Shown: positions 39,362-48,812 of the stretch, piece by piece
Layout of the letters: the number at the start of each line of letters is the position of its first letter
Numbering within the stretch: position 1 is the stretch's first letter
DNA from: Teredinibacter purpureus
GTDB lineage: Bacteria > Pseudomonadota > Gammaproteobacteria > Pseudomonadales > Cellvibrionaceae
Direction of reading: 5' to 3'
NCBI RefSeq assembly: GCF_014217335.1
Contig: NZ_CP060092.1
Location: 4,309,501-4,373,500 of the forward strand
DNA length: 64,000 nt
Position numbers and translations under genes: made by a program
The notes under the pieces: generated by a model
What the model was told of the DNA's origin: nothing
Databases searched by the model: none
Seen by the model: the letters and a program-made list of their open reading frames with translations, nothing else

Positions 39362-40348
39362 ATGAAATACCTTAAGTGTACGCCTCAAAAACTACTGAGC
39401 CTGCTACTGATATTCCTGGCCGCAAACGCTTTTTCAAAAAGCCCAGTAGAGACCTACGGCCATTTAGCCGTTGTAGGCAATAAAATAGTTGGCAGCCAAG
39501 GCAATACCGCATCTCTAGCGGGGCCAAGCTTCTTTTGGAGCAATACTGGCTGGGGTGCAGAAATATTTTATAATTCAGATGTTGTTCGCCACCTAAAAAC
39601 CGAATGGAACGCTAGCCTAATTCGCGCCGCTATAGGCGGAGAAGGCCCTGGCGGCTACAACGAAGACCCTAAGGGTAACTACCAGCGAGCCTCTGCGCTC
39701 GCCGATGCCGCCATCGCAGAAGGGCTCTATGTTATTATCGACTGGCACACCCATCATGCCGAAGATCGCCCAGATCTAGCCATTGAGTTTTTCTCGCGCA
39801 TCGCTACTCAGTACGGCAAACATCCCAATGTTATTTATGAAATCTATAACGAACCACTCGATAACACCGACTGGAAAACGACCATCAAACCTTACGCAGA
39901 AACTGTAATTGCCGCAATTCGAAAAATTGATCCGGACAATTTGATCGTCGTTGGCACCCAAACGTGGTCACAAGATGTTGATATAGCCGCTAACGCGCCG
40001 ATCACAGGTTACGATAACATCGCGTATGCACTACACTTTTACGCTGGTACTCATAAGCAAGAACTTCGAGACAAAGCCGAAATTGCACTCAACAAAGGTA
40101 TTGCGCTAATGGTCACCGAGTGGGGTACCGTTAATGCCGATGGCGATGGTGATGTCGCGACCGAAAGTGTTGAGGAATGGCTAACCTTTATTAAGAAACA
40201 TGAACTCAGTTTTTGTACGTGGTCTATGCACAACAAAAAAGAAGGCGCCTCCATATTAAAACCCAATACTAAACCCGACGGAAAATGGACCGATGACGAC
40301 CTAACTAAAAACGGTTTATACTTGAAAAAAATTATTTCAAACTGGTAA
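39362..40348 (+). CDS. Secreted GH5 endoglucanase (cellulase)
   Basis: 328 residues. A signal peptide ends near ANAFS, then a single GH5 catalytic domain without binding modules. The acid/base Glu is E164 in YEIYNEPL and the nucleophile E253 in VTEWGT, with the HFYAGTHK His-Tyr motif between them. The sequence resembles subfamily 2 cellulases (SFFWSNTGWG, IDWHTHHAE). It would cleave beta-1,4-glucan outside the inner membrane. TTGACA at 39293-39298 could be a -35 but no well-spaced -10 is evident. The DUF2058 gene follows after 12 bases. Confidence 0.93.
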   Translation: MKYLKCTPQKLLSLLLIFLAANAFSKSPVETYGHLAVVGNKIVGSQGNTASLAGPSFFWSNTGWGAEIFYNSDVVRHLKTEWNASLIRAAIGGEGPGGYNEDPKGNYQRASALADAAIAEGLYVIIDWHTHHAEDRPDLAIEFFSRIATQYGKHPNVIYEIYNEPLDNTDWKTTIKPYAETVIAAIRKIDPDNLIVVGTQTWSQDVDIAANAPITGYDNIAYALHFYAGTHKQELRDKAEIALNKGIALMVTEWGTVNADGDGDVATESVEEWLTFIKKHELSFCTWSMHNKKEGASILKPNTKPDGKWTDDDLTKNGLYLKKIISNW

Positions 40349-40360
40349 GAGATCCTCACA

Positions 40361-40894
40361 ATGAGTAGCTTGCAAGACCAATTATTAAACGCTGGGCTGG
40401 TAAACGAAAAGACAGCCAAAAAAGCCAAAAAAGACAAGGCGAAAAAAAAACGCGTTGATCGAAAATCGTCACAGCCAATCATAGACGAAACGAAAGAACA
40501 GGCAAAAAAAGTACTGGCCGAAAAAACAGAGCGCGACCGCCAGCTGAACGCTGAACGTAATGCGAAGGCCCAACAGAAGGCTATTCTGGCTCAGATACGA
40601 CAACTAATTACCACTAATGCGATTCGACGAGACGGTGACATTGCGTTTAATTTTAGTGACGGCAAGCTAATCAAAAAAATCTATATCAATGGGAAGCTAC
40701 AAGATCAATTATCTCGAGGGCAAATAGCGGTAGTGCGTTTGGACGAAGGCTACGAGCTAGTGCCAGCCGTTATTGCGGAGAAAATATCCCAACGCGATGA
40801 CGGCGCCATTATTTCACTCGCCGAACGAAACAACACTATTGAAGACGACGACCCTTATGCCGACTATCAAATTCCTGATGATCTAATGTGGTAA
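40361..40894 (+). CDS. DUF2058 (YaiL-like) protein
   Basis: 177 residues. The N-terminal part is extremely Lys- and Glu-rich and probably a coiled coil (SSLQDQLLNAGLVNEKTAKK onward, residues 1-85). The C-terminal part is a compact domain ending in DDPYADYQIPDDLMW. This matches the DUF2058/YaiL family, whose role is not established; nucleic-acid or ribosome association has been suggested from composition. It is only 12 bases after the cellulase gene, so it may share its transcript. It is followed by a perfect 11-base dyad. Confidence 0.88.
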   Translation: MSSLQDQLLNAGLVNEKTAKKAKKDKAKKKRVDRKSSQPIIDETKEQAKKVLAEKTERDRQLNAERNAKAQQKAILAQIRQLITTNAIRRDGDIAFNFSDGKLIKKIYINGKLQDQLSRGQIAVVRLDEGYELVPAVIAEKISQRDDGAIISLAERNNTIEDDDPYADYQIPDDLMW

Positions 40895-41426
40895 ACCTCT
40901 AGCGATTACGGAACACGTTACCACTAAACCGTAATCGCTCTTCCCTTAGCTCAAGGCTGTAAACCGCCTGACAGCACCCACAAAAGCTACACCGCAAGAT
41001 TTTTATCGAGCCATAAACGCATAAGCACCTGCAAACTATAAACTCGCAATAACCACAAATAGCGCTCCGATCGTCGTTAATCACCACGCCCCTCTCAAGC
41101 CTTTATACCCATTAATAACGACAAAAAAAAATTTATAGCCGTACCTTCACATAGCCGATTTTCGATCAATGTAGACTTAAAATTGTCACCAATTATTAAG
41201 CGCCATACAGGCGGCTATAGTTTCGCACCAAAAAAATGCTGGCGGTAACAACCACGCACCCTTTAAGCCCGTTTTGTAACGATATTTGTCGTGTTAAAAA
41301 TACTTTGTCAATTGCCATCACCAACACACCGGAATATCAGCGGGTTTGCGCGCCATCTATATCCTCCGTAATTATTGGTCTAATTCCTGCTATACGGTAT
41401 TTAATTAACGATAAAAGGATACAATC
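40895..41426. other. Gene-free region after the DUF2058 gene
   Basis: 532 bases. At the left end, AGCGATTACGG (40901-40911) and CCGTAATCGCT (40929-40939) form a perfect 11-base dyad that probably terminates the cellulase-DUF2058 message, though the T run is poor. A cysteine-rich minus-strand frame (40899-41087) overlaps it and is doubtful. An A-rich patch is near 41122-41133. AAAGGAT precedes the next gene. Nothing else was recognised. Confidence 0.5.
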
Positions 41427-42212
41427 ATGAAATCTATTACGCTGTTATTGTTGATGTTTTTCGCCAGTGAAACGCTCGCCCTAACAATGGGTGATGCGAT
41501 TAACGTCGCAGGCCGTCAACGAATGCTATCGCAGCGAATTACCCAGTCATTTATTCTTACCGGCATTCAACCCGAAAATGTGCGCTACCAAAAACAGCTA
41601 CGCAAATGTGTCGCTGAATTCCAAGTTAATCTCGACAACCTACTCAAAATGCGCGAGGCCTCCCCTCTCATGCGCGATTTGATCGACGTTCGCGAACAGT
41701 GGAATACCTTCAAGCCTGTCGCAACCGGGCCTGTTTCCAAAAAAAATGCCGCCAAACTTAACGACATAAGTATCACGCTCCTAACCGCTGCCCATCGCTA
41801 CGTAGGAAAACTCGAAAAACTGGCCAATTCCTCTAACGCCGAACTCGTTAACATTTCTGGACGGCAACGCATGTTGTCACAACGAATAGCGAAGAACTAC
41901 CTCGCCTATTACTGGCAAATAGATGACGGCGAGGCACTGCAAAACCTTTACTCCGATCTCGCTGAATACGAACTAATGCTGAAATACCTGAAAGAAAGCG
42001 ACATCAATACTGACGATATTTTACGCAAAATCCTCAAGACCGAAGGTCACCTCGAGTATGCCTCCAAAGGCTTCGATGGCGATATGACGCTAAAGGGAGA
42101 CAGGCTCATTTTTGTCATTACCGGCACGACGGATATCATGCTAAGAAATATGGACGAAATTACCAGAATGTACGCAAAATTGCTCGATACACAGGATATT
42201 GCCATTCGCTGA
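41427..42212 (+). CDS. Secreted protein with two PilJ/NarX-type sensor repeats
   Basis: 261 residues. A signal peptide (about 1-19) precedes two copies of the PilJ N-terminal-like domain, each opening with the same motif: VAGRQRMLSQRI at residues 28-39 and ISGRQRMLSQRI near 143-154. In chemoreceptors and NarX/NarQ this fold forms the extracytoplasmic ligand-binding four-helix bundle. Here no membrane anchor or signalling domain follows, so it is a free periplasmic protein, perhaps a ligand-binding partner of another sensor. AAGGA precedes the ATG. The gene stands alone. Confidence 0.85.
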   Translation: MKSITLLLLMFFASETLALTMGDAINVAGRQRMLSQRITQSFILTGIQPENVRYQKQLRKCVAEFQVNLDNLLKMREASPLMRDLIDVREQWNTFKPVATGPVSKKNAAKLNDISITLLTAAHRYVGKLEKLANSSNAELVNISGRQRMLSQRIAKNYLAYYWQIDDGEALQNLYSDLAEYELMLKYLKESDINTDDILRKILKTEGHLEYASKGFDGDMTLKGDRLIFVITGTTDIMLRNMDEITRMYAKLLDTQDIAIR

Positions 42213-42718
42213 CACAAACTGTGCTAGCACCTAAGTACCAGCATCTAGATCAAGAAACTTACTTTTATTTAAGTCTCTACATTTACCGCGCCTAAAAGGC
42301 CTGAGCATTGGCTCACCCTCCCTTAAACCCCCTAAAATACTGGCCGTCAGGCCAGTACAGCAATTTCGATCCTTCCAAGAGAAACAACAAAAAAGAAATA
42401 TATAGCGCCAATAAACCTCTAGCAACGTCTATTGTAATCGGTTACACTCGCGCCACCTAGGTTGAATATAACGCCATATGGCCACTAATCAACCTACAAA
42501 ACTAATGAATAACTACTGCGGGAGCATTCCTGCCGTTAATTAGGCCGTTATGCGAACTATTGGATGTGCTCATTACCTCTATCGAGTTGATTGCCCCCTC
42601 CAATTCTTTCACCGAAAGAGCCTCTAACCAGCCCTACAGAACGCTATGTATTTTTCAGCAAGCGAGCTGACACCACTTTTGAATCACTGAAAAAGATAAC
42701 AATATGAGGAAGCGCAAT
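42213..42718. other. Gene-free region upstream of the TonB receptor gene
   Basis: 506 bases. It contains an 8-base inverted repeat TACTGGCC/GGCCAGTA with 4-base loop (42338-42357), the LacI-type palindrome at 42433-42446, and the palindrome GCCATATGGC (about 42472-42481). No coding frame with family support was found. The region most likely carries the receptor promoter and a leader of up to about 250 bases. Confidence 0.5.
42433..42446. promoter_or_regulatory. LacI-type operator candidate
   Basis: TGTAATCGGTTACA, a 14-base near-perfect palindrome (TGTAA/TTACA arms with a central CG). The shape is that of LacI-family sites (compare the TGTAACCGGTTACA type) which in related bacteria control carbohydrate TonB receptors. 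It lies about 270 bases before the receptor start. No LacI gene lies in the window, so the assignment is an inference. Confidence 0.4.
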
Positions 42719-45700
42719 ATGCTAACCCCCCGTAGGATCCTAACTAGGAAGAAAGCTCTGGCAGTCGCCATAAGCTGTGCGATGTCCAGCACACCGCTTT
42801 ACGCACAAGACGGAGTCCCTAACCCTTCAGAAGAATTGTTGTTTGAAGAAGAAGTTCTGGTAACGGGGGTGCGCGCATCTCAAGCCAAGGCCATCGACAT
42901 CAAACGCAACTCAGCTAACGTGGTCGACTCAATTGTTGCAGAAGACATTGGTAAAATGCCTGACGTTACCATTACCGATTCACTTCAGCGTGTGACGGGC
43001 GTGCAAATTAGCCGTGAAGCCGGTGAAGGTACCGTGCTTAACATCCGCGGTATGCCGCAAGTTCTCACCACACTTAACGGTGAGCAGTTCCTTAGCCCTT
43101 GGTCGATTACCAGCGTACAAGCCAACTATTCTGATGTGCCCGCGGGCATGATCAGTGGTGTGGACGTTTACAAATCGCAATCCGCTGCTGCTTTGGCCGG
43201 CGGTATTTCCGGCGTTGTGGATCTTAAAACGCTAGACCCATCCTCATTGGATGCTGGCTTTACGGGCCGTGCACGCATCGAAGCTGGCATGGGTTCTCGT
43301 TCAAACGAAGAAACTAAAGCAGACGGTTCCACCAGCCTGCGCGACCCGGACACTAGCCTGGCTGTTGTACTCGGATATAACAACGACGAAAACTTTTCTA
43401 TTGTTGGTAGTGCCTATATTGCGAACTCTTACGCCGCCAACTACTCCATGTGGGAAACACAGGCTCTCGCGTTTCTCGATGAGGAAGGTGGTACACCTAC
43501 CGATCCTCTCGATTTAGACGGTGACGGCGATCTCTTGAACGACTGGTATATCGTGCCCGAACAATACGGTGCCGGTAGCAACTTTATGGAGCGCGACCGC
43601 CTAGGGGGTTCGATTAGTGCCCAGTTTGACTTCAACGACAACTGGTCAATTCGTTCAGACGTTTTCTACACCGAAATGGATCAATATGACCGCGGCGTAA
43701 AAGCAGGTTTTAACGCTGGCGAAACACCTTTCTCTTTCCAAAGAGACGATGCAGGTGAGGAGGGGGTTCCTAGCCAACGTCTCTCTGAAAACCTCTTTGA
43801 CACACTGCAGCCAACCACTATCGTCGGCGATGGTGCCACCATCCACTACACCGATGTGAATGGTGTTGAGCAATCACCAGAACTTCACACATTACTCGTA
43901 GCCGATGTATGGGCCGCTGACTTTCAAACGACTTCATCGAATGAAATCAATAAAACAGCCGCCATTAACAGCAACATTGAACTTTCCTACACCAACAACG
44001 ATAACGTGTCTGCAAGCGTCCGCGTAATACATGCCGAAGCCGAAAAACAGTACCGTAAAGCCTCTTTTCAGCAAGGCACCCCCGCATGGCTGTGGGTGGA
44101 CGAGAATGATGTAGACGGTAAAGACCCTGTCGACGGTTACCGCGTTACCGTAGATTACACCGGCGATTACCCTTCATTTAGTTATGCCGATGACCTGTCG
44201 GATGCCAGCCTGTTAAAGCAGTATCAGGGCTTTGCTGAAGGCTACAACACCAACGCCGACCTAAGCGCCATACGCGCAGACGTGACCTTTGAATTCGAAA
44301 ATGATTATTTAGAGTCTGTTCAAGGTGGTGTTCGTTACGGCGTAAGAACTGCGGACCACAACCAGTTTTACTACGTGACTCCCACTGGCCGTTACACCGA
44401 CTGGGAAGATCCCCGAGTACCTGCCGACAAGCGCTACCGCTTACTACCCGGCAACCTTGCTTGGCAAAAATACCCCAACTGGTTGAAGTTCGATTACAGT
44501 GAAACAAACTCCAGCTTGATTGATGTAGGTGGCTTACCCGATAACGGTTTTACCGCAGAAGACACGGTTTCTTTTTCAGATTTTGGCCCTATCACAGGGT
44601 TTGAAAATGGCGTTGCCTCTCTCGACCCCGAAAACTGGGATAACCCCTACGCGTTCATGAACCGCTTGTACCCCGGCACGCGTACCGTTAACGACCCCGG
44701 CTATACCTATGGTGTAGAAGAAGCCTCTACCAACGCTTACGCACAGCTTAATTTCGCCAATGAATCCACTGGGCTATTCGGCATTCCGTATAGCGGTAAC
44801 ATCGGCCTTCAAGCCATTGTTACTGACCGTACTGTGGAAAAAAGTGTAGTGCCTGAAGTACTCGATTCGTTCAACTCTATCGGCTACGACGACTGGCAGA
44901 AAATTGCTTACGTTTATACCACTGAAACCTTCGAAAATAGCGCAACTGAATTATTGCCTTCTGTTAACTTAAACCTGTTTCCACATGACGACTGGGTAGT
45001 ACGTTTTGGCGCCGCCAGAACCATGACCCGAAACGATTTGGAAAACGTAGGTTCAAGCTTGACGGTCTGGTTGCAGCAATGCCCTAAAACCGATGAAAAT
45101 GGTGAGCCCGTAATGGTGCTTGACCCAACATCTGACGGTCAAGTTCAAGACACCGTTGGTTGCGTAGGCGGTGGTAATGACCGCGGTAACCCCGAAATAT
45201 CCCCTTGGCTTGCTAACGTCTACAACACCTCGGCCGAATGGTACTTTGCTGACAACGCTATTCTGGGTGTTGGCATGTTCTTAATCGACGTTGAATCCTC
45301 GGTTGAAAACCTACAAGAGCAACGTAACTACGCGGATATGGACGGTATTAACCGTAATCGTTACGCCAATGTATGGACCACGCGCAACGTCGGTGCTTCT
45401 GATCTTTACGGTATCGAAATGGGGTACAAGCAACCCTTTACTATGTTGCCAGGCGATTTCTTAAGCTCAACCGGTATCGAACTTAACTACACCTATTCAC
45501 AGAGTGATTCTGGCAGTGAAGATATTGAAGGCAACGCCTTCCCATTACCGTCTAACTCAGAGCATCAATCAAACCTTATTCTTTGGTACGACAAAGATGG
45601 CCTTAACCTACGTATGGCCTACAACTGGCGCAGCAAAGAATACCTAGAGCGTGCGGGCGTAAACTCAAACGCGACAGTACTGAATCTTGGCCGCTGGTTA

Positions 45701-45883
45701 GAACCAACAGGCTACTTAGATATTTCTGCCAGCTATTGGATGAATGAGAACGTTAGTTTCTTCCTTAATGGAACCAACCTTACCGAGACTAGCCGCAAAA
45801 GCTACACCCAGTTTGAGGACCAATTCCATTCATTATGGGTACAAGAAGCGCGCTACACCCTCGGTGTAAATCTCTCTTTCTAA
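42719..45883 (+). CDS. TonB-dependent outer-membrane receptor (carbohydrate-type)
   Basis: About 1054 residues: signal peptide (cleavage near LYA-QD), a TonB box region EEEVLVTGVRAS, a plug domain (IVAEDIGKMPDVTITDSLQR, ITDSLQRVTGVQISREAGEG), and a large barrel ending in Phe (TLGVNLSF). The size and the GKMPD/SLQR plug resemble the Xanthomonas/Caulobacter family of oligosaccharide receptors. The start at 42719 is favoured because GAGGA sits 8 bases upstream; an ATG five codons earlier lacks one. It probably imports glycan fragments made outside the cell. It is followed by a hairpin and the GH5-like lipoprotein, with which it likely forms one unit. Confidence 0.93.
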   Translation: MLTPRRILTRKKALAVAISCAMSSTPLYAQDGVPNPSEELLFEEEVLVTGVRASQAKAIDIKRNSANVVDSIVAEDIGKMPDVTITDSLQRVTGVQISREAGEGTVLNIRGMPQVLTTLNGEQFLSPWSITSVQANYSDVPAGMISGVDVYKSQSAAALAGGISGVVDLKTLDPSSLDAGFTGRARIEAGMGSRSNEETKADGSTSLRDPDTSLAVVLGYNNDENFSIVGSAYIANSYAANYSMWETQALAFLDEEGGTPTDPLDLDGDGDLLNDWYIVPEQYGAGSNFMERDRLGGSISAQFDFNDNWSIRSDVFYTEMDQYDRGVKAGFNAGETPFSFQRDDAGEEGVPSQRLSENLFDTLQPTTIVGDGATIHYTDVNGVEQSPELHTLLVADVWAADFQTTSSNEINKTAAINSNIELSYTNNDNVSASVRVIHAEAEKQYRKASFQQGTPAWLWVDENDVDGKDPVDGYRVTVDYTGDYPSFSYADDLSDASLLKQYQGFAEGYNTNADLSAIRADVTFEFENDYLESVQGGVRYGVRTADHNQFYYVTPTGRYTDWEDPRVPADKRYRLLPGNLAWQKYPNWLKFDYSETNSSLIDVGGLPDNGFTAEDTVSFSDFGPITGFENGVASLDPENWDNPYAFMNRLYPGTRTVNDPGYTYGVEEASTNAYAQLNFANESTGLFGIPYSGNIGLQAIVTDRTVEKSVVPEVLDSFNSIGYDDWQKIAYVYTTETFENSATELLPSVNLNLFPHDDWVVRFGAARTMTRNDLENVGSSLTVWLQQCPKTDENGEPVMVLDPTSDGQVQDTVGCVGGGNDRGNPEISPWLANVYNTSAEWYFADNAILGVGMFLIDVESSVENLQEQRNYADMDGINRNRYANVWTTRNVGASDLYGIEMGYKQPFTMLPGDFLSSTGIELNYTYSQSDSGSEDIEGNAFPLPSNSEHQSNLILWYDKDGLNLRMAYNWRSKEYLERAGVNSNATVLNLGRWLEPTGYLDISASYWMNENVSFFLNGTNLTETSRKSYTQFEDQFHSLWVQEARYTLGVNLSF

Positions 45884-45896
45884 AACAATACCTGAC

Positions 45897-45921
45897 GCCT
45901 CGTCGACGCCGTCGGCGAGGC
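45897..45921 (+). other. Hairpin between receptor and lipoprotein genes
   Basis: GCCTCG pairs with CGAGGC, then a T-G wobble, then CGAC with GTCG, closing a 3-base loop. It is an 11-pair stem without a following T run, 14 bases after the receptor stop. It may stabilise or process the message between the two genes. Confidence 0.6.
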
Positions 45922-45950
45922 AAAAGAAACCAGATTTTGTGGAGCACAAT

Positions 45951-48557
45951 ATGAAAAATAAAATACAACTAATGGCCTTGCTCTCCGGCGCAGCGTTTTT
46001 ACAAGCGTGTGGCGGTAGCAGTATGCTAGGCACCTCCGACAGTGACGATTTTAAGCTCACGCCCGATGTTGTCACAGAAGACCTAACCAAAGCACGCCCA
46101 TCGGCTAATGCCCCGGTAATTCTCACCAACGACAGCCAGATTTTAACGCCTACGGGCCAGGAAGTTCTGCTGCGTGGTATAAACCTAGCCTTTGGTGATG
46201 ACCCTCTCACCTACATTGATGCCATAGATGCAATTGCGGCAACCGGTGCTAATACTGTTCGCCTAAAATTACTGGCCGACACCCACCCCAGCAACCTCGA
46301 AGCCGCGCTTAACAAGGTTGTGGCTAACGGCATGGTGGCCGAATTAGTTTTATGGGACGACGCACTAGCCTGTAACGACGACGAAGCAGCTTTCGCCAAT
46401 GCCGTTAACAACATTTGGCTAGACGAGTGGCTAGATGTTATTGCTCAAGACCATTTCCAGCCACATATTATGATTAACGTCGCTAGCGGTTGGGGCCCAG
46501 CCGATATTTTTAACGGTTATAGCACCGGCTACAAGATCTATATCGACAACTACAAAACCGCCATTCGCGCGTTTCGTAATGCTGGTTTTAATGTACCTCT
46601 CGTGATTAGCAGCCCAGGCTGTGGCTCCGATTACTTTGCTTTTGTCAGTGGTCGCGCGAAAGAACTTATGGCTGCCGACGACCAAGACAACTTGATCCTT
46701 TCCGTACACGGCTATGGCTCTCACTGGAAAACCGGCGCCAAAGCCATCGAAGCCATGGAGCTACTTACCTCGCAAGACATCCCCGTTTTAATGAGTGAGT
46801 TTGGCGGTTCCGGCGTAGGTGAAGTTCCCGTGCGACACAACGAGCTTATGGTGAAAGGTGCTGGCGATTACTCGCCTAGCCTCGATATTCCTTGGGAGAC
46901 AGTTGACGATAAAGTTGCGGTCAATATCGCCTTAGAAAATGGCCCTGTTGATATTACCAACAGCGATATTTTCTTCGATGTTAAAGTTGCCGATGCCTAC
47001 ATCGACGATGGCAACATGGGCGTACAAGTTTACCTACGTGATGCCAACGAAAACTACGCAAACCTAGCGTGGAAAGGTGTAGGAGAATTTGAAAAAGAAA
47101 GCTGGAATACCTTTAAACACTCCGTTAAAAACACTTCATCTTTTGGGTGGGCTGCAGACGGCTTCGACCTAACAGCCGTAACCAAAATTGGTATTGAACT
47201 GGTCGCCAACAATAAGCCAGTAGACATTACCGGTGCTATTCAAATCGATAATTTTAAAATTATCGAAGGGAGTGGTTCGGTCGAGCTCGTGAGCCAATCG
47301 TATGACAGTGATGTACAAGGCTGGGATACCGGCTGGAACAACACCGTAGTTAGCTACGACGCCAGCGGCGCAGTTGCAATTGCACGTGAAGCGGGCAACG
47401 CCGACATTTCAGCTCAAAACTGGGCACTGCCTAGTTTCGGCGGCGAAGTGAACGTTAGCGCACGCGTGTTTATGCCTGCCGACTATGAAGGCTCTTGGCT
47501 CTACTTTAAGTTCTTTAACAGTGAAGGTGACTGGATAGAGTCTGGCAGTACGGGTAACTTTACTTACGGCGATTGGACTGAAGTCAGCTTCAACATGACC
47601 GTCCCAGCTGGCAGCAGCATGATCGGTATTCAAATTGGTAGTGTCGGTGTTGCCGATGGCGTGAGCATCACAGATTCAACCGCGGCTATTTTAATTGACG
47701 ACATGGTTGTTGCAACCATTGCGACTAACGACTACGTTGAAGGTGAGCAGTTTAACGGCAGCTTTGACGCTGACGAAGAAGGCTTTGCCGCTCTAAGTTG
47801 GGGTGATTCTACCGCCGTTATAGCGCAAGACGGTAACTTGTCTATCGCGCTAAACAATGCAGGCGATGCCCGCATGACCGTGACTAAATCCAACTGGGAC
47901 AAAGTCGACTTTTTAGACCTAACCTCCGAACCGCTTACCCTCAAAACCCGCATTCTTTTCCCCGCGAGCTTTGAAGGCCTAAGCTATACCTTCCAAATTT
48001 TCTTACAGGATAAAAACTGGGCCTGTCACTTCAACGCAGTATTGTTGGATCAGGACGCTATCACTCCTGGAGAATGGATGGATATCTCTCAAGTTGTAGA
48101 CTTCCCTGTAAGCTGCGGAGCAGAACAAGACGATGGTTCATTACTCGATTTTGCTCGTGACGGCACACCACAGCATTTTGGTTTTGAAATTGTGGCCGCC
48201 GAAGGTACCGCGCTAACGACCGACGCTGTTCTAATGGATTACTTTATTGTTGAGGGTTTAATTCCTGTAGAAAAAGAAGATGTGGTTCTTAGCCTTGTCG
48301 ACTTCTTCTACCTGCATGAATTCGAAAACCTAGCGGTTGACTACACCGACGGCGGTTTGGTTGCTGAAGGCTTACTAGACACCGCATTAAGCATCGAGCA
48401 GCGCAGTGCGCCCTTCTCTTGGATAGCATCGTCATGGTTCGGCAATACGCTCGAAGAAATGGATTTAGACATGACTTATACCGTTGACGACGCAGAAGAT
48501 TTAACTCCTCGCGGTGACGAAATCGTAAACGGTAAAGGTGGTATTAAGTGGAACTAA
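45951..48557 (+). CDS. GH5-like multidomain lipoprotein, probably non-catalytic, with three carbohydrate-binding-like modules
   Basis: 868 residues. Lipobox with Cys20 (FLQAC) followed by GGSS. A GH5-type TIM barrel spans residues 60-295 (EVLLRGINLAF, GANTVRLKL). Where mannanase-type GH5 enzymes have an Asn-Glu acid/base pair, this protein has Ser-Gly (INVASGWGP, residues 175-183). The nucleophile Glu is kept at E283 (VLMSEFGG). Three beta-sandwich modules resembling carbohydrate-binding modules follow (about 305-450, 455-600, 610-770). The start at 45951 has GGAG seven bases before it. Lipidation plus location behind the receptor suggests a surface glycan-binding protein. Alternatives are an enzyme using a different acid, or a retained weak hydrolase. 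Confidence 0.8.
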   Translation: MKNKIQLMALLSGAAFLQACGGSSMLGTSDSDDFKLTPDVVTEDLTKARPSANAPVILTNDSQILTPTGQEVLLRGINLAFGDDPLTYIDAIDAIAATGANTVRLKLLADTHPSNLEAALNKVVANGMVAELVLWDDALACNDDEAAFANAVNNIWLDEWLDVIAQDHFQPHIMINVASGWGPADIFNGYSTGYKIYIDNYKTAIRAFRNAGFNVPLVISSPGCGSDYFAFVSGRAKELMAADDQDNLILSVHGYGSHWKTGAKAIEAMELLTSQDIPVLMSEFGGSGVGEVPVRHNELMVKGAGDYSPSLDIPWETVDDKVAVNIALENGPVDITNSDIFFDVKVADAYIDDGNMGVQVYLRDANENYANLAWKGVGEFEKESWNTFKHSVKNTSSFGWAADGFDLTAVTKIGIELVANNKPVDITGAIQIDNFKIIEGSGSVELVSQSYDSDVQGWDTGWNNTVVSYDASGAVAIAREAGNADISAQNWALPSFGGEVNVSARVFMPADYEGSWLYFKFFNSEGDWIESGSTGNFTYGDWTEVSFNMTVPAGSSMIGIQIGSVGVADGVSITDSTAAILIDDMVVATIATNDYVEGEQFNGSFDADEEGFAALSWGDSTAVIAQDGNLSIALNNAGDARMTVTKSNWDKVDFLDLTSEPLTLKTRILFPASFEGLSYTFQIFLQDKNWACHFNAVLLDQDAITPGEWMDISQVVDFPVSCGAEQDDGSLLDFARDGTPQHFGFEIVAAEGTALTTDAVLMDYFIVEGLIPVEKEDVVLSLVDFFYLHEFENLAVDYTDGGLVAEGLLDTALSIEQRSAPFSWIASSWFGNTLEEMDLDMTYTVDDAEDLTPRGDEIVNGKGGIKWN

Positions 48558-48585
48558 TGTTCGCTTAATCCCTGCTTAAACCGCA

Positions 48586-48619
48586 AAGGCCGATACGTTT
48601 CTACGTATCGGCCTTTTTT
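48586..48619 (+). terminator. Rho-independent terminator after the GH5-like gene
   Basis: Perfect 12-base stem AAGGCCGATACG (48586-48597) with its complement (48604-48615), six-base loop and continuing T run. It closes the receptor-lipoprotein unit and separates it from the two-component genes. Confidence 0.93.
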
Positions 48620-48812
48620 ATGCGTATCTTCTTTTACGAGTACGCTCTACCAGCCCCATAGCCCAACACCTTTTATTACGCATTAACACCGCAACTTGTT
48701 GAACCCTCATATTCGCTGGTAAGCTTCAGCAAACTAACAACGCCTCTATTCATTCCCCTAAAGGTAGGAGGCCGCGTTAAACCTTCACGCCAATAAAATA
48801 AATAAGGCCACC

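Noticed and set aside
44178..44507. 109-codon frame antisense to the TonB receptor gene
   Set aside because: Lies wholly inside a well-supported gene on the other strand; composition is a by-product of the receptor codons.
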